From assembly GCA_964651395.1 (NCBI GenBank), contig CAZYXZ010000070.1, forward strand, positions 1 to 17,855: DNA of 17,855 nucleotides, written 5' to 3'. The notes below the pieces were generated by a model. The model did not search any database. It saw only the letters and a list, made by a program, of their open reading frames with translations, and was not told where the DNA came from. Made by a program: the position numbers and the translations under genes. The stretch is from CAZYXZ01 sp964651395 (lineage in GTDB: Bacteria > Actinomycetota > Actinomycetes > BP-191). Positions 1 to 7,008 of the stretch are shown here, one piece after another; positions within the stretch are counted from its first letter, which is position 1, and every line of letters begins with the position of its first letter.

Positions 1-1139
1 CGGCGAGTGCCACCGCGACGGCGACGCCGCGGCCGACCGCCTCGGCCAGCCCGCGGCCCTCGGCACGGCCGACGGCATCGACCAGCCCCGTGGCCGAAGA
101 AGAGGTCACGACCGAGGACCTGCTCGCCCTCGACTGCAACGACAAGCAGCAGGCGGCCCAGATCGCCGCCAAGGACGACCCGCTCAAGCCGATCGTCGCC
201 TGCTCGCGCGACGGCCAGTTCAAGTACCTGCTGGGCGCCGCGGAGGTGGTCGGCAGCGACGTCAAGGACGCCGAGGCGACCATCCAAGGTCAGGCCGGCG
301 AGTGGCAGATCGACCTCAAGATGACCGACAAGGGCAAGGTCGCCTTCGCGAAGGCCACCAAGGCGCACGTCGGCCAGTTCCTCGCGATCGTCCTCGACGG
401 CGTCGTCCAGTCCGCCCCGACCGTCGAGGCCGAGATCGCCAACGGCGAGGCGGTCATCTCCGGTTCGTTCACCTCGCGGGAGGCGCGCGACCTCGCGAAC
501 GTCCTCAAGTACGGCGCGCTCCCGGTGGTGTTCGAGCAGTCGCAGGTGCAGAGCATCTCGCCGACCCTCGGCCGCGACGCCCTCGACGGCGGCGTCAAGG
601 CCGGCATCCTCGGCGTCGCGCTGGTCGTCCTCCTGCTGCTCAGCGTCTACCGGGGGCTCGGCATCGTCAGCATCATCGGCATGAGCCTGTTCGCCGCCCT
701 GAGCTTCGCGCTGGTGGTCTTCCTCGGCGAGGAGATCGGCTTCACGCTGACGCTGGCCGGCATCGCCGGCCTGATCATCTCGGTGGGCATCACCGCCGAC
801 TCCTACATCGTCTTCTTCGAGCGGATCAAGGACGAGGTGCGCGGCGGCCGGGCGTTGCGGGCCAGTGTGGACCGCAGCTTCAAGGCCGCGTTCCGCACGA
901 TCCTGGCCGCCGACTCGGTGTCCTTCCTGGCTGCGGCCGTGCTGTACGTCGTCTCGGTGGGAGCGGTCCGCGGCTTCGCGTTCACGCTGGGGCTGTCCAC
1001 GCTGCTCGACGTCTTCCTCGCGCTGTTCTTCACGCGACCGATCGTCACGGTGCTCGCCCGCCGCAAGTTCTTCGCGGAAGGCCGCTTCGTCGGCATCGCG
1101 GACGCGGTCTCCGGTGGTCCCACCCCCAAGGAGGTCTGA
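1..1139 (+). CDS. secD: Protein translocase subunit SecD (5' end missing)
   Basis: SecD works with SecF at the SecYEG channel and uses the proton gradient to help secreted proteins leave the translocon. The reading frame is open from base 3 to the TGA at 1137-1139, so the gene starts upstream. The GTG at 90 is probably an internal valine. The first ~30 codons encode a low-complexity Ala/Thr/Ser/Pro linker, as often seen in the extracytoplasmic domain of actinobacterial SecD. Two cysteine codons (135 and 201) lie in that domain and could form a disulfide (inference). The P1-type segment runs to about 540. Hydrophobic segments lie at about 594-650, 660-725, 741-819 and 900-1055. The TADSYIVFFERIKDE motif follows the pattern of the conserved SecD transmembrane region. 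The stop directly abuts the secF start. yajC would be expected upstream. Confidence 0.95.
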   Translation, partial: ASATATATPRPTASASPRPSARPTASTSPVAEEEVTTEDLLALDCNDKQQAAQIAAKDDPLKPIVACSRDGQFKYLLGAAEVVGSDVKDAEATIQGQAGEWQIDLKMTDKGKVAFAKATKAHVGQFLAIVLDGVVQSAPTVEAEIANGEAVISGSFTSREARDLANVLKYGALPVVFEQSQVQSISPTLGRDALDGGVKAGILGVALVVLLLLSVYRGLGIVSIIGMSLFAALSFALVVFLGEEIGFTLTLAGIAGLIISVGITADSYIVFFERIKDEVRGGRALRASVDRSFKAAFRTILAADSVSFLAAAVLYVVSVGAVRGFAFTLGLSTLLDVFLALFFTRPIVTVLARRKFFAEGRFVGIADAVSGGPTPKEV

Positions 1140-2327
1140 GTGTCCGCCTTCGGGGACTTCATCCACGGCAGCAACCGGTGGGACATCGTCGGTCGCCGCA
1201 ACAAGTGGTACGCGCTGTCCGGCGTCTTCGTGCTGCTGAGCCTGTTCGGCCTCGGCGTCCGCCACCTCAACCTCGGCATCGACTTCACCGGTGGCGCGGC
1301 GTTCACCGCCCCCTCCAACGGTCATTCGATCGACGACGTCGAGACCACGGTCGACGGTCTGGGCGTGGGCGAGCCGCTCGTCCAGGCCATCGGCAGCAAC
1401 AGCGACGAGTTCCGGATCCAGACGCGCGAGCTCACGGACGCCGAGCTCGAGAAGGTGCGCACCGCCCTCGCGACCACACTGGGTGTGGCGCGCGACCAGG
1501 TCAGTCCCTCGACGGTCGGCGCCAAGTGGGGCGACCAGGTCACCAAGCAGGCCGTGAAGGGCCTGGTCATCTTCTTGCTGCTCGTCATCGTCTACATCTC
1601 GTTGCGCTTCGAGTGGCGGATGGCGGCCTCGGCCATCATCACGCTCATCCATGACGTGCTGATCACGATGGGCATCTACGCGCTGATCGGGTTCGAGGTG
1701 ACGCCGGCGACGGTGACGGCCTTCCTGTCGATCCTCGGCTACTCCCTCTACGACACGATCGTCGTGTTCGACAAGGTCAAGGAGAACACCCAGGGCCTGG
1801 CCGCCGGCAGCCGGATGACGTATTCCGAGGCGGTCAACCTGTCGCTGAACCAGGTGCTGTTCCGCTCGCTCAACACGTCACTGACCGCGCTCCTGCCGGT
1901 CGCGGCGCTGCTGTTCGTCGGCGCCGGGCTGCTCAAGGCCGGAACGCTCAAGGACCTGGCGCTGGCGCTGTTCATCGGTCTCATCGTCGGCGCCTACTCG
2001 TCGGTCTTCTTCGCGACCCCGATGCTCGCGCAGCTGAAGGAGCACGAACCGCAGTTCAAGGCGCTCGCGGTGCGCGTGCAGCAGCGGCGGAGTGGAGCGA
2101 TCCCGAAGACCGGGCGCGCGATCGGCGGCAAGGCGAGCCCGCAGCGCTCGGCGGTGGCGACCCTGGAGCCCGACGCGGACGCCGCCAGTGGTGCCGACGC
2201 CGATGTGGTCGGCGCACCGGCCGCGGCGTCGGCCTCCGCCGCGGCGCGTCCGCGCCCCCGCCCCCAGCAGCAGCGCAAGCGCAAGGGCGGACGCGGCGGG
2301 CGGCCGAGCGGCAAGAAGCGCCGGTGA
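1140..2327 (+). CDS. secF: Protein translocase subunit SecF
   Basis: SecF is the partner of SecD in the Sec accessory complex in the cytoplasmic membrane. The GTG start at 1140 follows the secD TGA with no gap and has a near-perfect Shine-Dalgarno, AAGGAGG at 1128-1134, five bases upstream. The 395-residue protein has a first membrane segment at about 24-41, then the family motif GIDFTGG (46-52). Five further membrane segments lie between about 140 and 296. They include HDVL (171-174) and GYSLYDTIVVFDKV (200-213), the conserved SecF signature. Residues ~315-395 form a tail that is first Ala/Asp-rich and then strongly basic (Arg, Lys, Gly, Pro, Gln), predicted cytoplasmic. Such tails occur on actinobacterial SecF. 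Contact with ribosomes or phospholipid is only a guess. The end overlaps apt by four bases. Confidence 0.97.
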   Translation: MSAFGDFIHGSNRWDIVGRRNKWYALSGVFVLLSLFGLGVRHLNLGIDFTGGAAFTAPSNGHSIDDVETTVDGLGVGEPLVQAIGSNSDEFRIQTRELTDAELEKVRTALATTLGVARDQVSPSTVGAKWGDQVTKQAVKGLVIFLLLVIVYISLRFEWRMAASAIITLIHDVLITMGIYALIGFEVTPATVTAFLSILGYSLYDTIVVFDKVKENTQGLAAGSRMTYSEAVNLSLNQVLFRSLNTSLTALLPVAALLFVGAGLLKAGTLKDLALALFIGLIVGAYSSVFFATPMLAQLKEHEPQFKALAVRVQQRRSGAIPKTGRAIGGKASPQRSAVATLEPDADAASGADADVVGAPAAASASAAARPRPRPQQQRKRKGGRGGRPSGKKRR

Positions 2328-2863
2328 CGCGCGCGCCGTTCGACGTGACGGCGCTGCTCGCGGAGCGGATCCGCAGCATCCAGGACTTCCCGTCGCCCGG
2401 CGTGCTGTTCCGCGACATCTCGCCCCTGCTCGCCGACCACGGCGCCTTCGCGCACATGGTGGACGCGATCGTCGCCCATCACGGCCGCGGGACGCTCGAC
2501 CACGTCGTGGGCATCGAGGCCCGGGGTTTCATCGTGGCGGCCCCGGTCGCCTACCACGTGGGCGCCGGGTTCGTGCCGGTCCGCAAGGCCGGCAAGCTGC
2601 CCGGCCCGACCTTCGCCGAGACCTACGCGCTGGAGTACGGCACCGCGACGCTGGAGGTGCAGCAGGACGCGGTCACCCGAGGTGCTCGCGTGCTCATCGT
2701 CGACGACGTGCTCGCCACGGGGGGCACCGTCGCCGCGACCGCGGCACTGCTGACCCGGCTCGGCGCCCAGGTGGTCGGCGTCTCCGTCGTCGTCGAGCTG
2801 CCCGCACTCGGTGGCCGCGAGCGCCTGGCCGGACTCGACGTGCACGCCCTCATCGCGTACTGA
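2324..2863 (+). CDS. apt: Adenine phosphoribosyltransferase
   Basis: Apt is a cytoplasmic purine-salvage enzyme that converts adenine and PRPP to AMP and pyrophosphate. The protein has 179 residues, the usual length. It shows DFPSPGVLFRDISPLL (21-36), GIEARGF (63-69), the RKAGKLP loop (87-93) and the PRPP-binding signature VLIVDDVLATGGT (123-135), all diagnostic for Apt. The GTG start sits in a GTGA overlap with the secF stop, and there is no strong independent Shine-Dalgarno, so it is probably translated by coupling to secF. relA lies 62 bases downstream. The secDF-apt-relA order is a common actinobacterial arrangement and links purine salvage with (p)ppGpp metabolism by position. Confidence 0.97.
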   Translation: MTRAPFDVTALLAERIRSIQDFPSPGVLFRDISPLLADHGAFAHMVDAIVAHHGRGTLDHVVGIEARGFIVAAPVAYHVGAGFVPVRKAGKLPGPTFAETYALEYGTATLEVQQDAVTRGARVLIVDDVLATGGTVAATAALLTRLGAQVVGVSVVVELPALGGRERLAGLDVHALIAY

Positions 2864-2892
2864 ACACGGCCTGAGCGCTCCTGCCCGCTCGT

Positions 2893-2898
2893 TATACT
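2893..2898 (+). promoter_or_regulatory. Candidate relA promoter (-10 TATACT)
   Basis: TATACT matches the TATAAT -10 consensus at 5 of 6 positions. It stands out in the GC-rich 62-base gap between apt and relA. A start point about 6-8 bases downstream would leave a leader of roughly 20 bases containing the GAGAGGA ribosome site at 2911-2917. The -35 is poor: CTGAGC at 2871-2876 with a 16-base spacer matches 3 of 6. It would let relA be transcribed separately from the secDF-apt readthrough. Confidence 0.5.
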
Positions 2899-2925
2899 GA
2901 GAAGTCCCGCGAGAGGACTTCCGCC

Positions 2926-5310
2926 TTGGCCCCCGACGCCGCGCTGCCGACGTCGGACGAGGCCGCCCCTGTCCTTCCCGGCCCCGAGGACGTCGGCCGC
3001 GAATCGGCTGCCGAGGAGCTCGAGCGCGAGGTCGAGGCGTCCGGAGCTGCCGCCACCGACATCGGCTTCGGTCCGGACCAGTCGGGGCCGGCGTCGTCCC
3101 GACGAGTGCGCAGCGCGTTCGCACGGCTGACCCCCAAGACGTCGCCCTCGGGGGCACCGGAGCTCGAGCCGCTGCTCAAGACGCTGCGCACCGCGTACCC
3201 GAAGGCCGACCTGCGCCCGGTGCAGCGGGCCTATGCCATGGCGGAGGAGGCGCACCGCGGGCAGATGCGCAAGAGCGGGGACGCGTACATCACGCATCCG
3301 CTCGGCGTCGCCGAGATCCTGGCGAACCTCGGCATGGACGTCCCGACGATCGTCGCGGCTCTGCTGCATGACACGGTCGAGGACACGCCGGCGACGCTGG
3401 AGACGATCCGGCACGAGTTCGGCGACACGGTCGGCCGCGTGGTCGACGGCGTCACCAAGCTGGAGAAGGTCGAGCACGGCACCCGCGAGCAGGCCGAGGC
3501 CGAGAGCATCCGCAAGATGGTGGTCGCCATGGCGCGCGACCCCCGCGTGCTCGTGGTCAAGCTGGCCGACCGGCTGCACAACATGCGCACGGTCAACTAC
3601 CTCGCTCCGGAGAAGCAGGAGCGCAAGTCGCGGGAGACGCTGGAGATCTACGCGCCGCTCGCGCACCGGCTGGGCATGAACACCGTGAAGTGGGAGCTCG
3701 AGGACCTCGCGTTCGCGGCGCTCTACCCCAAGCGGTACGACGAGATCGTCCGGCTGGTCACCGACCGCGCACCGTCCCGGGAGACCATGCTGGCCGAGGT
3801 GGTCGAGAAGGTTGCGACCGACCTCCGGGCCGCGAAGATCAAGGCGGAGGTGACCGGCCGGCCGAAGCACTACTACTCGATCTACCAGAAGATGATCGTG
3901 CGCGGTCATGACTTCAGCGACATCCACGACCTGCTCGGCATCCGCGTCCTGGTCGACTCCGTCCGCGACTGCTACGCCGCGCTCGGGACCATCCACGCGA
4001 TCTGGACGCCCGTGCCGGGACGGTTCAAGGACTACATCGCGATGCCCAAGTTCAACATGTACCAGTCGCTGCACACGACCGTGATCGGACCGCAGGGCAA
4101 GCCGGTCGAGATGCAGATCCGCAGCCACGAGATGCACCGCATCGCGGAGCGCGGCATCGCCGCCCACTGGATGTACAAAGAGGGCACGAGCGACATGACG
4201 TGGCTCCGCCAGCTGCTGGACTGGCAGAAGGAGACCACCGACGCCGGGGAGTTCCTCGACAACCTGCGCTTCGACCTCTACGCCAACGAGGTCTTCGTCT
4301 TCACGCCGAAGGGCGACGTCGTGTCGCTGCCGTCCGGCGCCACCGGGGTCGACTTCGCCTACGCGGTGCACACGGAGGTGGGGCACCGCTGCATCGGCGC
4401 GCGCGTCAACGGCCGGCTCGTCCCGCTGGAGAGCCCGCTCGACAACGGCGACGTCGTCGAGATCTTCACGTCGAAGGCGGCGACGGCCTCGCCGAGCCGC
4501 GACTGGCTGACCTTCGTCAAGACGCCGCGCGCGCGCAACAAGATCCGCCAGTGGTTCGCCCGCGAGCGGCGCGAGGACGCCATCGACGAGGGCAAGGACG
4601 CGATCACCCGGGCCATGCGCAAGCAGGGCCTGCCGCTGCAGCGGCTGCTCGGCGGCGAGTCGCTCGTGACGCTGGCCCAGGACCTGCGCTTCGCCGACGT
4701 CTCCGCGCTCTATGCCGCGGTGGGCGAAGGCCACCTGTCCGCGCAGACCGTCGTGCAGAAGCTCGTGCAGTCCCTGGGCGGGCCCGAGGGCGCGATCGAG
4801 GACCTCGCCGAGGTCGCGCGCCCGACCCGGCCGCGCGTGCCGCGCGTGGGTGGCGACCCGGGCGTCGTGGTGAAGGGAGCCTCGGACGTCTGGGTGAAGC
4901 TGGCCCGCTGCTGTACGCCCGTACCCGGCGACCCGATCCTCGGGTTCGTCACGCGGGGGAGTGGCGTGTCGGTGCACCGCGACGACTGCGTGAACGCCGA
5001 GTCGCTGCGGTCGGAGTCGCACCGGCTGGTGGAAGTGGAGTGGGCGCCCTCAGCCGGTTCCCTGTTCCTCGTCGCGATCCAGGTCGAGGCGCTCGACCGC
5101 ACGAGGCTGCTCTCCGACGTGACGCGCGTGCTCTCCGACCAGCACGTGAACATCCTGTCCGCCTCGGTGACCACGACCCGCGACCGAGTGGCCTTCAGCC
5201 GGTTCACCTTCGAGATGGCCGACCCCACGCACCTGGCGAGTCTGCTGAAGGCGGTCCGCACCGTCGAGGGCGTCTACGACGTCTACCGCGTGGTCGGTTC
5301 GAAGAGCTGA
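2926..5310 (+). CDS. relA: Bifunctional (p)ppGpp synthetase/hydrolase (RelA/SpoT homologue)
   Basis: This is the long Rel enzyme of the stringent response. It makes (p)ppGpp from ATP and GTP/GDP on stalled ribosomes and hydrolyses it otherwise. The protein has 794 residues. Residues 1-80 are an acidic low-complexity extension. The HD hydrolase domain keeps its metal and catalytic residues: H124 in YITHPLG, H148-D149 and E152-D153 in HDTVEDT, and D215 in KLADRLHN. Hydrolase activity is therefore expected. The synthetase domain has RPKHYYSIYQKM and RFKDYIAMPK (366-375). The RxKD form is that of bifunctional enzymes rather than E. coli RelA. A TGS domain (~456-515), a CC/H/C zinc-finger-type region (C662, C663, H684, C688) and a C-terminal ACT domain (~713-790) follow. 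The start is TTG at 2926, chosen because GAGAGGA (2911-2917) is well spaced and no better in-frame start is nearby. Confidence 0.96.
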   Translation: MAPDAALPTSDEAAPVLPGPEDVGRESAAEELEREVEASGAAATDIGFGPDQSGPASSRRVRSAFARLTPKTSPSGAPELEPLLKTLRTAYPKADLRPVQRAYAMAEEAHRGQMRKSGDAYITHPLGVAEILANLGMDVPTIVAALLHDTVEDTPATLETIRHEFGDTVGRVVDGVTKLEKVEHGTREQAEAESIRKMVVAMARDPRVLVVKLADRLHNMRTVNYLAPEKQERKSRETLEIYAPLAHRLGMNTVKWELEDLAFAALYPKRYDEIVRLVTDRAPSRETMLAEVVEKVATDLRAAKIKAEVTGRPKHYYSIYQKMIVRGHDFSDIHDLLGIRVLVDSVRDCYAALGTIHAIWTPVPGRFKDYIAMPKFNMYQSLHTTVIGPQGKPVEMQIRSHEMHRIAERGIAAHWMYKEGTSDMTWLRQLLDWQKETTDAGEFLDNLRFDLYANEVFVFTPKGDVVSLPSGATGVDFAYAVHTEVGHRCIGARVNGRLVPLESPLDNGDVVEIFTSKAATASPSRDWLTFVKTPRARNKIRQWFARERREDAIDEGKDAITRAMRKQGLPLQRLLGGESLVTLAQDLRFADVSALYAAVGEGHLSAQTVVQKLVQSLGGPEGAIEDLAEVARPTRPRVPRVGGDPGVVVKGASDVWVKLARCCTPVPGDPILGFVTRGSGVSVHRDDCVNAESLRSESHRLVEVEWAPSAGSLFLVAIQVEALDRTRLLSDVTRVLSDQHVNILSASVTTTRDRVAFSRFTFEMADPTHLASLLKAVRTVEGVYDVYRVVGSKS

Positions 5311-5314
5311 CGGC

Positions 5315-6178
5315 TCAGCTGGAGTTCGTCGTGACGCTCCCCAGCGGCGCCTGCGTGGGCAGCGTCGGCGAGATGATCAGGTCGTTGATGTAGACCTTCT
5401 GCTTCGGTGGGCCCTCGCGCGGCAGCGTCTGCGCGTCGCTCTGGATGCCCACCTCGAAGATCCGGTCCAGCACCTCGATGCCGCGCACGATCTTGGCGAA
5501 GATCGTGTAGCTCGACGCGAGCTTGCTGTCCTTGATCACCATGAAGAACTGGCTGCCGCCGGTCCCCGGGCCGGAGTTGGCCATGGCCACCGTTCCGCGG
5601 GGGTAGCTGGCCAGCTTGAGCGCCGGGTCCTCCTTGGGCAGGTTCTCGTCCGGCAGCCGGTAGCCGGGGCCGCCCATGCCGGTGCCCTTGGGGTCGCCGC
5701 ACTGCAGCACGGTCAGCGTCTGCCCCTCCGTCATCCGGTGGCAGAACGTGCCGTCGAGGAAGCTCTTGGCGGCGAGGAAGACGAAGGAGTTGACCGTCTG
5801 CGGCGCGTACTGCGGGAACATCTGCCAGGTGATGTCGCCGCACGAGGTGCGCAGCGTGGCCCACAGCGGCTTCTTGGTGTCGATCGTCATCGGCGGCCGC
5901 GCCTTGTACTCCTGCACGGTGGCCGGGCGCGGCGCGTCGGCGTCGCAGGCAACCGGTGCGAGGTCCGGCGTCGGGGTGGCGTTGGCCGTCACGTTGTCGT
6001 CGCCCACCCAGTCGGGCACGTAGGCGATCGCCGCGCCGATCAGGGCGATGCCGGCTATGCCGGCCAGGCTCATCAGGACGGCCCGGCGACGGCGCTGCCG
6101 GCGGCGCTCGAGACGCCGCGCCTCCTGCCGCTCGGCCCGGCGGCGTGCCAGCTCGCGCTGACGCTTGTTGCTGGTCAC
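5315..6178 (-). CDS. Membrane-anchored cyclophilin-type peptidyl-prolyl isomerase
   Basis: Cyclophilins catalyse cis/trans isomerisation of X-Pro bonds. This 287-residue version has an Arg-rich cytoplasmic N-terminus (1-32), one membrane segment (~33-54) and a Thr/Pro-containing linker, so the cyclophilin domain (~100-270) should face outside the cell and help fold exported proteins. Cyclophilin signatures are the CHR segment (146-148), LQCGDPKGTGMGGPGY (158-173) and SQFFMVI (209-215). By eye, the equivalents of human CypA R55, Q63 and F113 are kept, but the W121 and H126 equivalents look replaced (around K219 and Y224), so activity and cyclosporin binding may be altered. Four cysteines (78, 113, 146, 160) could form disulfides. 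The GTG start at 6176-6178 is preceded by GAGAGGG at a 5-base spacing. The gene converges on relA with 4 bases between stops. Confidence 0.93.
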   Translation of the reverse strand: MTSNKRQRELARRRAERQEARRLERRRQRRRRAVLMSLAGIAGIALIGAAIAYVPDWVGDDNVTANATPTPDLAPVACDADAPRPATVQEYKARPPMTIDTKKPLWATLRTSCGDITWQMFPQYAPQTVNSFVFLAAKSFLDGTFCHRMTEGQTLTVLQCGDPKGTGMGGPGYRLPDENLPKEDPALKLASYPRGTVAMANSGPGTGGSQFFMVIKDSKLASSYTIFAKIVRGIEVLDRIFEVGIQSDAQTLPREGPPKQKVYINDLIISPTLPTQAPLGSVTTNSS

Positions 6179-6270
6179 AGCTGCCCTCTCGCTGACGTGG
6201 CGTAATGACGTCGGCGGAGTCTAGTAGGCGCAGGTAGGGTGGGCGGCCCGCCAGGAAGAGAGGAACACGC
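6179..6270. promoter_or_regulatory. Divergent intergenic region with candidate promoters and TGACGT repeat
   Basis: This 92-base stretch separates the divergent isomerase and metallo-hydrolase genes, so it should hold both promoters. Candidates matching the loose actinobacterial TANNNT -10 are TAGGGT at 6235-6240 (+ strand) and TAGACT read on the - strand from 6223 to 6218. Neither has a convincing -35. TGACGT occurs twice, at 6193-6198 and 6206-6211 (13-base period), and the second copy extends into the palindrome GACGTC. These could be an operator. Ribosome sites are AGGAAGAGAGGA for the + gene (6253-6264) and GAGAGGG for the - gene (complement of 6184-6190). Confidence 0.35.
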
Positions 6271-7008
6271 GTGCTCGTCGCCGGGTTCCCCGCAGGCGCG
6301 TGGGGGACGAACTGCTACGTCGTGGCGCCCGGTCCGGGTGAGCAGTGCGTCGTGATCGACCCCGGCCACGAGGCCCTTCCCGACCTCGACGCGATCCTCA
6401 CCGAGCACCGGCTGCAGCCGGTTGCGGTGCTCCTCACGCACGGTCACATCGACCACGTCTTCAGCGTGGTCCCGGTCTGCGGCGGGCGGGACATCCCGGC
6501 CTACATCCACCCCGACGACCGGCACATGCTCAGCGACCCGGGCATCGCCCTGGGGCTCAGCGCCAACCAGCAGCTCTTCGGCGGCCTCGAGCTGCGCGAG
6601 CCGGACGACCTGCGGCTGCTCGCCGACGGGTCGGTGGTCGACCTGGCCGGCCTGCCCTTCACCGTCGCCCACGCCCCCGGCCACACCAAGGGGTCGGTGA
6701 CGTTCCGGCTGTCCCAGCCCGGCGAGGGCGACGTCGTGCTCTTCTCCGGCGACGTCCTCTTCGCCGGCTCCATCGGCCGCACCGACCTGCCCGGCGGCGA
6801 CTTCGACGAGATGCTCGCGTCCCTGGCCCGGGTGATCCTGCCGCTGCCGGACGAGCTGCCGGTGCTCTCCGGCCACGGACCGGCCACGACCATCGGCGAC
6901 GAGCGGGCCACGAACCCCTACCTCGCGCAGGCCGCGCGAGCGGCCGGAGCGCTGGGCGCGGCCGCTGCTGGTGACGTGGATCTCCCAGCCCGTGGAACCG
7001 GCTTGTGA
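6271..7008 (+). CDS. Glyoxalase II-like metallo-beta-lactamase-fold hydrolase
   Basis: This is a 245-residue cytoplasmic hydrolase of the metallo-beta-lactamase superfamily, in the small glyoxalase II-like (YcbL-type) group. These hydrolyse thioesters such as S-lactoylglutathione or related thiol conjugates. Actinobacteria usually have mycothiol instead, so the true substrate is uncertain. The metal ligands are all visible: THGHIDH (H57, H59, D61, H62), H138 in PGHT, D161 in SGDVLF and H202 in GHGP. The GRTD motif (169-172) is typical of the group. The GTG at 6271 has a strong upstream AGGAAGAGAGGA. The stop overlaps the hisS start by four bases. The position immediately before hisS is a conserved actinobacterial arrangement, and this is probably the first gene of the long operon. 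Confidence 0.9.
   Translation: MLVAGFPAGAWGTNCYVVAPGPGEQCVVIDPGHEALPDLDAILTEHRLQPVAVLLTHGHIDHVFSVVPVCGGRDIPAYIHPDDRHMLSDPGIALGLSANQQLFGGLELREPDDLRLLADGSVVDLAGLPFTVAHAPGHTKGSVTFRLSQPGEGDVVLFSGDVLFAGSIGRTDLPGGDFDEMLASLARVILPLPDELPVLSGHGPATTIGDERATNPYLAQAARAAGALGAAAAGDVDLPARGTGL

Noticed and set aside
90..1139. secD starting at the GTG at 90
   Set aside because: The frame is open upstream to base 3 and reads a linker typical of actinobacterial SecD. The visible part lacks the first membrane segment, so the gene must start outside the window.
2623..5022. Long minus-strand open frame opposite relA and apt (799 codons)
   Set aside because: The composition is His/Arg/Asp-rich with no recognisable domain. 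It mirrors the codon structure of the plus-strand genes, a common high-GC artefact.
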